This document shows positions 1 to 7,681 of a stretch of DNA of 16,176 bases, piece by piece. The DNA lies in contig JAAYVT010000300.1 of NCBI GenBank assembly GCA_012517025.1, forward strand, positions 1 to 16,176, in the 5' to 3' direction. Position 1 is the first letter of the stretch. Each line of letters begins with the position of its first letter. Under the pieces are notes generated by a model, which was given only the letters and a program-made list of their open reading frames with translations, had not been told where the DNA came from and ran no database searches. A program made the translations under genes and the position numbers. Source of the stretch: Phyllobacteriaceae bacterium. Its GTDB lineage: Bacteria > Pseudomonadota > Alphaproteobacteria > Rhizobiales > Ancalomicrobiaceae.

Positions 1-1
1 C

Positions 2-25
2 CGCCGCGTCGAACTCGACGCGGCG
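2..25. terminator. GC-rich hairpin just past the 3' end of the leftmost gene
   Basis: A perfect 10-bp inverted repeat (CGCCGCGTCG at 2-11 and CGACGCGGCG at 16-25) encloses a 4-base loop. It lies 16 bases beyond the stop codon of the minus-strand glycosyltransferase. Position and stability fit a transcription terminator. Any T-run that would complete an intrinsic terminator on the minus strand would lie outside the window, so this stays a candidate. Confidence 0.4.
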
Positions 26-40
26 TCCGCGGCCCGGCGG

Positions 41-1132
41 TCACGCCGCGCGGGCGTCCACGATCGCGTCGACGAGCCCGGCCCATTGCCGGAAGCCCGC
101 CTCGGTGGAGAAGGTCGCGGCCCGCGCGATCCGCTCCTCCGGCGCGCCGGGATCGTCGAGCGCCGCCTCGAGCCCGCGCGCCATCGCGTCGGCGTCGCCG
201 ATCGGCACGATCCGCCCCCAACGACCGTCGCCCAGGATCTCGCGCGGCCCCGCGCAGGCGGTCGCCACGATCGGCAGCCCGTGGGCGAGCGCCTCCGCCA
301 CCACCAGACCGAAGGCCTCGGTGCGCGACGGCACCGCCACCACCCGGGCACGCCGATAATAGGCGCAGGGTTCTACGTGACCGACCAACCGCACCCGTTC
401 GTCGAGCCCGAGCTCGGTGATGCGCCGGGCGATGCGGTCCCGCTCCGGCCCGTCGCCGCCGATGAACAGTCGGGCGTCGGGCCGTTCGACCCGCGCGAAG
501 GCGTCGACCAGATCGATCATGCCCTTCTCGATGCTGAGCCGGCCGATCGCCACGATCAGCGGCGGCCGGTCGGCCAAGCGGGTTGCCGAGGCCGCCGCGA
601 CGTCGAGATCGAGCGACACCGGATTGTAGATCCGTTGCGTCTTTTCCGGATCGGCGCCCCAGCGCTCGATCAGGTCGGCGTGGAGCCCGTCGGAGACCGC
701 CACGATCCGGCTCGCCGCGCGGTCGAGCAGCGGCATGCCGTAATAGGCGAGGGCGCCGAGCCGGCCGGTCCGCCACTCTTCGAAACCGTGATAGCTGAAC
801 ACCGTCGGCGTGCCGGTGCGCGCCAGCGTCTGCGCCATCGCCAGCTTGGCGCAGGAGCCCGACACCGCCGCCAGGGCGACGTCCGGCCGCACCTCGCGCA
901 GCAGCGCGGCCAGCCGAAAGGTGCTCGCGGCGTGGTTGGCACCGAGCACCACCAGCCGAGGATTGGTGGTCTCGTCGAGCTCCTCGGTGGGGACGGCGCA
1001 GTCGATCGCCATCGTCACGTCGTCGCCGCGCGCGGCGAACCGGCGGGCGATCGTCAGAAACACCCGCTCCGCTCCACCGTCCACGATCGCCCGGGTCGTC
1101 AGCAATAGTTTGAGGTTTTTCGCATAGGACAT
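41..1132 (-). CDS. GT4-family glycosyltransferase (GT-B fold)
   Basis: This predicted cytoplasmic or membrane-associated enzyme of 363 aa should transfer a sugar from a nucleotide-sugar donor to a glycan or lipid-linked acceptor. The N-terminal half shows the acceptor-side GGAER motif (residues 19-23). The C-terminal half shows VAIGRLSIEKG (about 194-204), GGDGPE (225-230) and the EX7E donor-binding motif EAFGLVVAE (272-280), followed by GLPIVAT. Length is normal for the family. The ATG start at 1132 is not preceded by a clear ribosome-binding site, because a long inverted repeat comes almost up to it. The gene diverges from the plus-strand glycan genes, so a part in the same exopolysaccharide or surface-glycan pathway is likely. 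Donor and acceptor cannot be read from the sequence. Confidence 0.9.
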   Translation of the reverse strand: MSYAKNLKLLLTTRAIVDGGAERVFLTIARRFAARGDDVTMAIDCAVPTEELDETTNPRLVVLGANHAASTFRLAALLREVRPDVALAAVSGSCAKLAMAQTLARTGTPTVFSYHGFEEWRTGRLGALAYYGMPLLDRAASRIVAVSDGLHADLIERWGADPEKTQRIYNPVSLDLDVAAASATRLADRPPLIVAIGRLSIEKGMIDLVDAFARVERPDARLFIGGDGPERDRIARRITELGLDERVRLVGHVEPCAYYRRARVVAVPSRTEAFGLVVAEALAHGLPIVATACAGPREILGDGRWGRIVPIGDADAMARGLEAALDDPGAPEERIARAATFSTEAGFRQWAGLVDAIVDARAA

Positions 1133-1135
1133 GAC

Positions 1136-1170
1136 GTCGCGACGGCCCGATTCTTCCGGGCGGTCGCGAC
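1136..1170. promoter_or_regulatory. 35-bp interrupted inverted repeat in the divergent glycan promoter region
   Basis: The arms are GTCGCGAC at 1136-1143 and at 1163-1170 (each also self-complementary). Inside them GCCCG (1145-1149) pairs with CGGGC (1157-1161) around a 7-base loop; one G/G mismatch separates the two stem parts. It fills half of the 71-bp gap between the divergent glycosyltransferase and the GINT-like gene. It could be a dimeric regulator's operator. As RNA it would form a hairpin 3 bases from the minus-strand start codon. Confidence 0.4.
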
Positions 1171-1203
1171 GAACGCATCTGCCCCGGCCGAGGATAGCTC
1201 GAA

Positions 1204-2763
1204 ATGGCGAACCGAAACAATTTGCGCCTGCAAATTTATCTTCCCGCGGCAGGGGTGCGACACTGGCAGACCGGGGTGGTCGAGCGGCTCTCGGCCGGGC
1301 CCGGCGTCACCGTCGGCGTGGTGCGGGTCGACGGCGCCGGGGCGATCGCCGGGCTCGACGCGTTGTTCGCCTTCGACCGCCTGTTCGTCGGCCGCGACAC
1401 CGTCCTCGCCGCCGATCTCGCCGACGGCGCGCCGCTCCCCGGACCACTCGCCGCGCCCGACCTGATCCTCGATCTGGCCGGCGGCGTCGAGGCCGCCGAC
1501 CTGCCGGTGCTGCGTCCGCTCTGCCTCGGGCGGCCGCCCCTCGTCGGCGCGCTCGCCGCCGTGCTCGCCGATCGCGTCCCGGTCGGCGAGGTGGTGCGCA
1601 CCGAGCCCGGTGCCGACCCGCGCCCGGTCGAGCGCTGGGCGCTCGCCGTCGAGGAGCGCTCCAACACGCTGCGGGCCGTCTCGCAGATCCTGGCTCGGAT
1701 CGCCCACATGACGGTGACCGCCGTCGTCGATCGCGACGGTCCGCCGGGATCGCGTCGAGGCTTCGCACCGGCCGCCGCCGACGCCGTGGCCTCGCCGCTC
1801 GCGGTGCCGGCGGCGTTCCTGCGTTCGCTCGGCGTCCGGGTCGGCCGGCGCCTCGACCGTCTCGTCCGTGATCCCGTCGACTGGCGCGTGATCACCCGCC
1901 TGCGCGATCCGGCCGCCGATCCGCTCGCCCCGGAGCGCGACCCGACGCCGTTCCGCACCCTCGTCGACGACGGCGGACGGTTCTACGCCGATCCGTTCGT
2001 CCACCGCGAGGCGGGGCGAACCTGGCTGTTCGTCGAGGAGTTTCCCTACGCCACCGGACGCGGCGTGCTCTCGGTGGCGGAGATCGCCGCCGACGGCACG
2101 ATCGGCACGCCGCGGCCGTTCCTCGAACAGGGCTGCCATCTCTCCTATCCGCAGGTCTTCGCCGCCGACGGCGAGATCTGGATGGTGCCGGAGACCTCCG
2201 GGCGACGCACCGTCGAGCTGTGGCGGGCGGTCGCCTTCCCCGATCGCTGGGAGAAGCACGCCGTGCTGGTCGACGACGTCGACCTCGGCGACGCCACCCT
2301 GCTGCGCCGCGACGACGGATGGTGGATGTTCGGATGTCGCCGCGAGCCGGGTTGCTCGAGTTGGGACGCGCTGGAGATCCGACACGCGCCGGCGTTGATC
2401 GGGCCGTGGCGCGAGATCGCGCCCGCGCCGGCCAAGGTCGACGTCGCCACCGCCCGGCCGGCCGGGGCGATGATCGTCGCCGGCGGCGCTCTGCTGCGCC
2501 CGACGCAGAACTCTTCCGCAGGTTACGGTTGTGGGCTCGGGCTGGCGCGGGTCGATCGTCTCGGCCGCGACGGCTTCGCCGAGACCGAACTCCGGCGCCT
2601 CTTCCCGCCGGCCCCGATCGCCGGTCTGCACACCTGGAACCGCGCCGCGACGCCGACCGGTCTCGTCGAGGTGATGGACGTCTTCGCGCGCGCCGCGGAT
2701 CTGGGGACCACCCGGCGGTTCGCCTTCGAGGCGATCGGACCCGACCGACTTTTCGAAACATGA
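1204..2763 (+). CDS. GINT-like beta-propeller protein with a divergent N-terminal domain, probably glycan-related
   Basis: This 519-aa protein has two parts. Residues 250-519 look like the five-bladed, GH43-like propeller found in proteins annotated as the glucosamine inositolphosphorylceramide transferase (GINT) family. Visible landmarks are FYADPF (260-265), HLSYPQVF (312-319), WMVPETS (326-332), RPTQNSSAGYG (432-442) and HTWN (476-479). Residues 1-240 are poorly conserved to my eye; related bacterial proteins are often labelled formyltransferase-like at this end, but I see no convincing catalytic motif here. There is no signal peptide or clear membrane helix. GAGGA at 1190-1194 lies 9 bases before the ATG. 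It is followed, after a 129-bp gap, by the Wzz-like gene, placing it in the glycan cluster. The reaction is unknown; a sugar-binding or sugar-transfer role is inference. Confidence 0.6.
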   Translation: MANRNNLRLQIYLPAAGVRHWQTGVVERLSAGPGVTVGVVRVDGAGAIAGLDALFAFDRLFVGRDTVLAADLADGAPLPGPLAAPDLILDLAGGVEAADLPVLRPLCLGRPPLVGALAAVLADRVPVGEVVRTEPGADPRPVERWALAVEERSNTLRAVSQILARIAHMTVTAVVDRDGPPGSRRGFAPAAADAVASPLAVPAAFLRSLGVRVGRRLDRLVRDPVDWRVITRLRDPAADPLAPERDPTPFRTLVDDGGRFYADPFVHREAGRTWLFVEEFPYATGRGVLSVAEIAADGTIGTPRPFLEQGCHLSYPQVFAADGEIWMVPETSGRRTVELWRAVAFPDRWEKHAVLVDDVDLGDATLLRRDDGWWMFGCRREPGCSSWDALEIRHAPALIGPWREIAPAPAKVDVATARPAGAMIVAGGALLRPTQNSSAGYGCGLGLARVDRLGRDGFAETELRRLFPPAPIAGLHTWNRAATPTGLVEVMDVFARAADLGTTRRFAFEAIGPDRLFET

Positions 2764-2812
2764 TTTATCGTTCCTTAAACGCTTTGACGTCTCCTGAACG
2801 ACGAAACGGGGA

Positions 2813-2831
2813 GGGCGATCGCGGATCGCCC
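2813..2831 (+). promoter_or_regulatory. Stable hairpin in the leader of the Wzz-like gene
   Basis: GGGCGATC (2813-2820) and GATCGCCC (2824-2831) form a perfect 8-bp stem with a 3-base loop in the 129-bp gap between the GINT-like gene and the Wzz-like gene. No T-run follows, so it is not a standard intrinsic terminator. It may be a partial terminator, an RNA-stability element or a protein-binding palindrome. Confidence 0.35.
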
Positions 2832-2892
2832 CTTCGCCCCAGCGACAGAACTCCCGCGCCCGCGCGCGAGGACGGCCGACGGCGGTGAACAG

Positions 2893-5355
2893 ATGTCGAT
2901 TTTCCAGAAGCTGACGCGACGGCTGCCGGCGCGAGACCGGGCGGCGCCCCGTCCGACGCCGGTTTCGACCCCGGTTTCGGCCGAGCACGTCGACCTCGCC
3001 ACGGTGTTTCGCCTGCTGCGCGCCCGTTGGGGCACCATCGTGGTGGTGCTCGCCCTGTTCGTCGGCGCCGCCTTCGCCTACGCCGTGACGACGCCGAAGA
3101 CCTGGCGGACCTCGGCCCGCGTCCTGCTCGATCCGCGCGACAAGCAGATCGTCGGCAGCGACGTCGGCCGGCAGGTCCAGGGCATGGAATTGGGCTGGGT
3201 CGAGACCCGGCTGGAGCTGGTGAAGTCCTACGACACGCTGGCCGAGGTGGTGAAGCGGGAGAACCTGATCGACGATCCGGAGATCCTGTCGCCGGCGGCG
3301 CGCGCCGCCGCCGGCGATCAGGCGATCGCAGCCGCGGTGCGCGATCTCTCCGACATGGTCCTCGTCGAGCGTCCCAAGGAGAACGCCCTCATCGACGTGA
3401 CCGTGACCTCGCGCTCGCCGGAGAAGGCCGCCCGTCTCGCCAACGCCGTCGCCCGCGCCTACGTCGACGGTCTCGCCGCCGCCAAGGTCGATCAGGTCGA
3501 GCACGCCAACGCGCTCCTCGCCCGTCAGGTCGACGAGATGCGCTCGAAGATGCTGGAGGCGGAGGCCCGGGTCGAGAACTACAAGCGCGACCACGGCATC
3601 GCCATCACCCGCGGCAACCTCGTCGAGGAGGAGACGCTGCGCCAGTCGAACGAGAACCTGATCGCGGCGCGGCTGAAGATGCAGGAGGCGCGCGAGCGCT
3701 CCGAGCGGCTCGATCAAGCCCTCAAGAGCGGCGATCCGACCGTGCTTTCGCAGAACGACACCATCGGTTCGGCGGTGATCAGCCGCCTCAAGATCGAGGC
3801 CGCGATGGCGGCGCGCCGCAAGTCCGAACTCGAGCAGACCCTCGGTCCGCGTCACCCGCGCGTCACCTCCGCCGCCGCCGAGGTCGAGCGCAGCCGGGCT
3901 CAGGTGGCCGAGGAGGTCAAGTCCCTCGCCGCCACCGCCGATCTCGACTATCAGGTCGCCCGCGCCAACGAGGACAACGCCCGCAAGGCGCTGGAGCGCG
4001 CCCAGGCGCGTCTGTCCGACGTCTCCCAGGCGGCCGTCGGTCTGCAGGAGCTGGAGAACGAGGCCAACGCCCGCCGCGAACTCTACAAGACCTTCGTCTC
4101 GCGGATGGAGGAAACCACCCTCCAGCGCAACACCCAGGTCTCCGACGCCCGCATCGTCTCGCCGGCGCAGGTTCCGCTGCGGCCGTTCTCGCCGCGCGCC
4201 GGCCTCGCCATGGCGCTCGCCGTGGTCGCCGGCCTCGGCACCGGCATCGGCCTCGCGCTGCATCGCGGCCGCGCCCTGTTGCACCCCGTCCATCCGATCG
4301 CCCCGGTCCCGACCGCCGTCGAACCGCCGGTCGTCCCCGCCGCACCCACCGTCGAGCCGACCGCCGACCCCGATCCCGCGCCCGACGTCGCGCCGGAACC
4401 CCGCGCCGAGACGCCCGCGTCCGTCGTCGCGACGGCGGAGCCGATCGCCGCGACGCCCGTGGAGCCCGTCGTCGCGGCGCCCACGCCGCAGGACGACCAC
4501 CCGATCCACGCGGCCACCCCCACGGAGGCCGTCGCCCCGGCGGTCGAGGTCGCACCGCCCGCCGCTCTCGCGGTCGACGTGCCGGCGTCGCCGGAACCGC
4601 TGGCCGAGCCGCCGGCCGACGCCGCCGTCCGTGCCGAACCGCGCCGGACCACGCTCGCCGTGCCGCTGGAGGCTCTCGCGCGCCTCGGCCTCGGCGGCGA
4701 GACCGGTGGCGGCGTCGCCGCCCTGGTCGAGACGGCGGCCGGCACCCCCGACGAAGTCGCGCTCGCTCGCTTCACCCGCCTCGCCGACGAGCTGCCGACG
4801 TCCGCTCGCCCCTGTGTCCGGGTGATCTTCTCCAACTCCGTGCCGACGTTGCTGACCGCCGCCGTCGCCCACGGCCTCGCCCGGGTCGGCGGCGAGACCG
4901 CCCTGATCGATCTCGCTCACGAGGGCTCCGCCTTCGATCCGCTGTTCGAGGCGGGAACTCCGCTCGCTGTCGATGCGACCGCCGCCGAGGCGTGGGAACG
5001 GGTCGAGGTCGCCGGCCTGTGCCTGGAGCGCCCGCTCGATCCGGTCGTCGCCGGCGATCCCGCCCTGCGGGTCGACTTGCGCGGCGACATCGCCGAGCTG
5101 CGGGCGCGCGGCCGCGACGCCGTGATCCACCTCGGCCGGACGCCGACCGCGGCGCTGCTCTTCGACTGTGCCGCCGAGGCCGACCACGTCGTCGTGGTGA
5201 TCGACGAGAAGGACCTCGCCGGCCGTCGCGTCGCCGACGAGATCGCGGTGATGGGGGGGCTGGTGCCGCATTTCGACGGAGTCGTGGTGCTGGCCCATGC
5301 CCCGGAAGATTCGTGCCGTCCGCTTCCCGACGCCTCGCGTCGCGCCGCCGGCTGA
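2893..5355 (+). CDS. Wzz/GumC-type polysaccharide chain-length protein with a degenerate BY-kinase-like C-terminus
   Basis: This 820-aa inner-membrane protein should control chain length and export of a polysaccharide in a Wzx/Wzy-type pathway. Residues 31-75 are the Wzz N-terminal domain with the first membrane helix (about 48-65). Residues 75-430 are periplasmic, with long coiled-coil stretches and the LGPRHPRV signature. A Pro-rich motif (PLRPFSPRAG) precedes the second helix (437-456). A Pro/Ala/Val-rich linker of about 125 residues leads to a cytoplasmic domain (about 640-820). That domain keeps the outline of a bacterial tyrosine kinase (ALIDLA after the first strand-helix unit, DAVIHLG near 742-748, then a hydrophobic VVVVID strand), but its P-loop position reads FSNSVPTLL and has no GK[ST]. 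It also has no tyrosine at all, so kinase activity is unlikely. The next gene starts 17 bases downstream. Confidence 0.88.
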   Translation: MSIFQKLTRRLPARDRAAPRPTPVSTPVSAEHVDLATVFRLLRARWGTIVVVLALFVGAAFAYAVTTPKTWRTSARVLLDPRDKQIVGSDVGRQVQGMELGWVETRLELVKSYDTLAEVVKRENLIDDPEILSPAARAAAGDQAIAAAVRDLSDMVLVERPKENALIDVTVTSRSPEKAARLANAVARAYVDGLAAAKVDQVEHANALLARQVDEMRSKMLEAEARVENYKRDHGIAITRGNLVEEETLRQSNENLIAARLKMQEARERSERLDQALKSGDPTVLSQNDTIGSAVISRLKIEAAMAARRKSELEQTLGPRHPRVTSAAAEVERSRAQVAEEVKSLAATADLDYQVARANEDNARKALERAQARLSDVSQAAVGLQELENEANARRELYKTFVSRMEETTLQRNTQVSDARIVSPAQVPLRPFSPRAGLAMALAVVAGLGTGIGLALHRGRALLHPVHPIAPVPTAVEPPVVPAAPTVEPTADPDPAPDVAPEPRAETPASVVATAEPIAATPVEPVVAAPTPQDDHPIHAATPTEAVAPAVEVAPPAALAVDVPASPEPLAEPPADAAVRAEPRRTTLAVPLEALARLGLGGETGGGVAALVETAAGTPDEVALARFTRLADELPTSARPCVRVIFSNSVPTLLTAAVAHGLARVGGETALIDLAHEGSAFDPLFEAGTPLAVDATAAEAWERVEVAGLCLERPLDPVVAGDPALRVDLRGDIAELRARGRDAVIHLGRTPTAALLFDCAAEADHVVVVIDEKDLAGRRVADEIAVMGGLVPHFDGVVVLAHAPEDSCRPLPDASRRAAG

Positions 5356-5372
5356 GCGAGCGGAGGTCGTCG

Positions 5373-6419
5373 ATGATCCTGGTCGATCACACCCACCTCG
5401 GCCGCACCGTCACCGGTCTCGAGCGCATCACGCTGGAGCTCTTCGATCCCTCGGCGCTGGCGCCGCTGCCGATCCGGCCGATCCGCGCCGCCGGCCGTGC
5501 CGGGTTGATTTGGGCGCAACAGGTCGAGATCCCGGCGCGCCTGGCGCTGCATCCGCGCGCCCTGCTGCTCGCCCCCGGCTTCCCGCCGTCGATCCCGGCG
5601 AGCCTGTTCGGACGGCGGGTGGTGCCCTACGTCCACGACTGCTTCCTGATCACCCGGCCGCAGGATCTCAATCGCCGCGCTGCGCTCTACATGGCGCCGG
5701 CCTTCCGCCGCGCCGTCGCGACGCTGCCGTGGTTCCTGGTGAACTCGCGGACGACGGCGGGCGAGCTGCGCGGCTTCTGCCGGCCCGACGCCGAGATCAC
5801 CCTCTATCGGCCGATCGTCCGCGACGTCTTCGCCATCGGCGCCGAAGCTTCGGCGCGGGCCGCCAACGCCCGCCGGGTCGAGAAGGGCGGTCGCCTCGAT
5901 CTGATTTCGATCGGCACCATCGAGCCGCGCAAGAACCTCGCCGCCGCCGCCGAGATCGTCGCGGCGCTGCGTCGGCGTCACGGCTGGGACGCCCGCCTCC
6001 ATCTCGTCGGCCGCGTCGGCTGGGGCGGCGAGGCGGAGCGGCTGAAGGAGTGCGAGGGCGTCGTCCTGCACGGCTACGCCGAGCCCGACCGCGTCCGCGA
6101 GCTGCTCGCCGCCTCGCACGTCTTCCTGTCGACCTCGCACGACGAGGGGCTCGGTCTGCCGCTGCTCGAGGCGCAATACGCCGGTCTGCCGATCGTCGCC
6201 CCCGACAAGCCGGTGTTCCGCGAGGTGCTGGGGGAGTCCGGCCGCTTCGTCGATCCGGCCGATCCGCAGGCCGCCGCCGCCGCGATCGATGCGCTGGTGC
6301 GCCGTCCCGGCGCCTTCGCTCAGGCCGCCGCCGACGCCATGGCCAACGTCGCCCGGTGGAACCGCGAAGCGGAGAGCGACCGCCGCGATCTGATCGATCG
6401 CTTGCGCCCGTGGGCGTGA
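5373..6419 (+). CDS. GT4-family glycosyltransferase (GT-B fold)
   Basis: This 348-aa predicted sugar transferase has an N-terminal domain that is short and divergent (MILVDHTHLGR, then PYVHDC at 85-90). The donor-binding half is clear: GTIEPRKN (181-188), LVGRVGWGG (211-219), HGYAE (233-237) and the EX7E motif EGLGLPLLE (258-266), followed by GLPIVAPDKPVFREVLG. I chose the ATG at 5373 because GGAGG (5362-5366) sits 6 bases upstream and homologues begin at this level, although the reading frame is open much further upstream across the Wzz gene. It follows the Wzz-like gene by 17 bases, so the two are probably co-transcribed and serve the same polysaccharide. Sugar specificity cannot be read. 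Confidence 0.9.
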   Translation: MILVDHTHLGRTVTGLERITLELFDPSALAPLPIRPIRAAGRAGLIWAQQVEIPARLALHPRALLLAPGFPPSIPASLFGRRVVPYVHDCFLITRPQDLNRRAALYMAPAFRRAVATLPWFLVNSRTTAGELRGFCRPDAEITLYRPIVRDVFAIGAEASARAANARRVEKGGRLDLISIGTIEPRKNLAAAAEIVAALRRRHGWDARLHLVGRVGWGGEAERLKECEGVVLHGYAEPDRVRELLAASHVFLSTSHDEGLGLPLLEAQYAGLPIVAPDKPVFREVLGESGRFVDPADPQAAAAAIDALVRRPGAFAQAAADAMANVARWNREAESDRRDLIDRLRPWA

Positions 6420-6438
6420 GGCGACCGCGCGCCGTCGC

Positions 6439-6672
6439 TCAGGCGGCGCGTACGCGCCGGCGGGTGCGCTTCGCCGGCGCCTGGGTCGTCTCGGCGACGC
6501 AAGGGTCGAGCGCCGCCGTGGTGCCGTCCGCGAGCGCCTCGATGCAGGCGCGGATGCGCGGATCCTCGGCGATCAGGCGATCCGCCTCCTCGGTGGTGAG
6601 ACCCTGCAGGAGGGGACACCGGGTGGGGTCGAAGACGCCCTTGGTTTCCGGGCCGAATTGTTCCGCGCACAT
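6439..6672 (-). CDS. Small four-cysteine protein of unknown function
   Basis: This 77-aa predicted soluble protein has cysteines at 2, 19, 43 and 58, an acidic helical middle (TTEEADRLIAEDPRIRACIEAL) and a strongly basic C-terminus (KRTRRRVRAA). I do not recognise the family. The ATG at 6672 is preferred over an upstream ATG at 6789, because the first 39 residues of the longer form are low-complexity and lack family-like character; no good ribosome-binding site marks either one. It lies 166 bp downstream of trxC on the same strand and faces the glycosyltransferase gene tail to tail with only 19 bases between the stops. The basic tail could bind nucleic acid and the cysteines could bind metal, but both ideas are guesses. 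Confidence 0.5.
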   Translation of the reverse strand: MCAEQFGPETKGVFDPTRCPLLQGLTTEEADRLIAEDPRIRACIEALADGTTAALDPCVAETTQAPAKRTRRRVRAA

Positions 6673-6838
6673 GGGGATGCTCTCGACTGGTCTCGAGCGG
6701 TCGTTCGCCGACCGTCTCCGGTTGATCAGGGAAGGCGTGCTTCCCCCGTCTCCCGTTTCTGACACGTCGGCCGCCCGGCGATCAACCACGCGTTCCGTCC
6801 CGTGACCTTTCCGCGCGCCGTCGCCGGCCGCGGCGGCG

Positions 6839-7282
6839 TCACGGACCGAGGTGTTCGCCGACCCAGCGCAGGATCTGCGGCGCCGACAGCGCGCCCGATT
6901 GTCGCGCCACCTCGCGGCCGTGCCGGAGCAGCACCAGCGTCGGGATCGAACGGATGCCCCAGCGCGCGCCGGCCTCCGGATTCGCCTCGGTGTCGAGCTT
7001 GAGCAGGCCGACGCGCGGCGCCAGCAACCCGGCCGCCTCGTGGAAGGCCGGCGCCATCATCCGGCACGGCCCGCACCACGGCGCCCAGAAATCGACCAGC
7101 AGCGGCAGGTCGGACCGTTCGGCGTGACGGGCGAGCGTCGGCCCGTCGACGCCGAGCGGCTCGCCGGAAAACAGCGGCGCCCGGCAGGACGGACACCGCG
7201 CCTCGCGCCAATGGGTGTCGAGCTTCTCCCGCACCAGCCGGTTGACGGTGCCGCAATGCGGACAGACGACGTGGACGTGCAT
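6839..7282 (-). CDS. trxC: Thioredoxin 2 (zinc-binding thioredoxin)
   Basis: This 147-aa cytoplasmic disulfide reductase, recycled by thioredoxin reductase, serves ribonucleotide reductase and oxidative-stress repair. The N-terminal zinc ribbon that separates TrxC from TrxA is present: CPHC (7-10) and CPSC (30-33). The thioredoxin fold follows, with the active site WCGPC (69-73) in the context VDFWAPWCGPC and the cis-proline loop RSIPT (111-115). Length is typical. GGAGG (complement of 7288-7292) lies 5 bases before the ATG, which fixes the start. In other bacteria trxC is often OxyR-controlled; I see no clear OxyR site here. It is a stand-alone gene between a small unknown gene downstream and tRNA-Pro upstream. 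Confidence 0.95.
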   Translation of the reverse strand: MHVHVVCPHCGTVNRLVREKLDTHWREARCPSCRAPLFSGEPLGVDGPTLARHAERSDLPLLVDFWAPWCGPCRMMAPAFHEAAGLLAPRVGLLKLDTEANPEAGARWGIRSIPTLVLLRHGREVARQSGALSAPQILRWVGEHLGP

Positions 7283-7374
7283 GGAAACCTCCGGCTCCCC
7301 GGGGGTTCGCGCCGCGGGGACGTTCCCACATGTCGGAACGACGACGGTCGCGATCAAGATCCGGCTCGCCGACA

Positions 7375-7392
7375 CATGCGGAATTTCGCATG
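7375..7392. promoter_or_regulatory. 18-bp inverted repeat upstream of trxC
   Basis: CATGCG (7375-7380) and CGCATG (7387-7392) flank GAATTT. The repeat lies 93 bases upstream of the trxC start, where an operator could sit. No regulator is identified, and chance palindromes of this size do occur, so confidence is low. Confidence 0.25.
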
Positions 7393-7433
7393 AACGGCGG
7401 GGCGACGCGGGGCGTCGAAGACTCGTCGCTTCG

Positions 7434-7457
7434 AGGAAAGGCCCGTCGGGATCGGGC
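7434..7457 (-). terminator. Weak terminator candidate for tRNA-Pro
   Basis: On the minus strand, 9 bases past the encoded CCA end, GCCCG (complement of 7453-7457) pairs with CGGGC (complement of 7441-7445) around a 7-base loop and is followed by CTTTCC. The stem is short and the T-run is interrupted, so this is a weak intrinsic terminator. A second 6-bp inverted repeat (TCGAAG 7415-7420, CTTCGA 7429-7434) lies just beyond. Confidence 0.4.
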
Positions 7458-7466
7458 GGATGCGGA

Positions 7467-7543
7467 TGGTCGGAGTGGCAGGATTTGAACCTGCGACCCC
7501 CTCGTCCCGAACGAGGTGCGCTACCAGACTGCGCTACACTCCG
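7467..7543 (-). tRNA. tRNA-Pro, anticodon CGG
   Basis: The minus strand reads a full cloverleaf of 77 nt including an encoded CCA. The acceptor stem is CGGAGTG/CACTCCG. The D-arm is GCGC/GCGC. The anticodon stem CCTCG/CGAGG holds the loop TTCGGGA, giving anticodon CGG for proline codon CCG. The T-arm is GCAGG-TTCAAAT-CCTGC. The discriminator is A, followed by CCA. All stems are perfect, so a functional gene is expected. Confidence 0.97.
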
Positions 7544-7557
7544 TGACCGCGAGGCGC

Positions 7558-7586
7558 TGTATATAGACCTCGATCCGCCCCCGCAA
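7558..7586 (-). promoter_or_regulatory. Promoter of tRNA-Pro
   Basis: Read on the minus strand, TTGCGG (complement of 7581-7586) and TATACA (complement of 7558-7563) are separated by exactly 17 bases. The -10 element lies 14 bases before the mature tRNA 5' end, leaving a very short leader, as is usual for tRNA genes. This is a good housekeeping-sigma promoter match. Confidence 0.6.
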
Positions 7587-7652
7587 GTCCTATTCGAAGC
7601 CTGTGGAGAAACCGCCGGGGCGGTCGGCGCGCGCGAGCACGGCGGCGATCGG

Positions 7653-7681
7653 TTGCCGTGCGGCGGCGAAGTTGCTATGGG
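7653..7681 (+). promoter_or_regulatory. Probable promoter of tRNA-Gln
   Basis: TTGCCG (7653-7658) and TATGGG (7676-7681) are 17 bases apart, 35 bases before the tRNA-Gln 5' end. The -35 matches well and the -10 only partly. The stop codon of the opposing ubiE reading frame (7675-7677) falls at the edge of this -10 element. Confidence 0.4.

Noticed and set aside
1099..5298. A 1399-codon open frame on the minus strand opposite the GINT-like and Wzz-like genes
   Set aside because: Its product is rich in Arg, Gly, Asp and His without any domain, and it is antisense to two well-supported genes whose GC-rich third codon positions explain the lack of stops.
3027..6419. An open frame joining an out-of-frame reading of the Wzz gene to the second glycosyltransferase, suggesting a fusion or programmed frameshift
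   Set aside because: The upstream part is Arg-rich nonsense, the glycosyltransferase has its own GGAGG and ATG at 5373, and no slippery sequence was seen.
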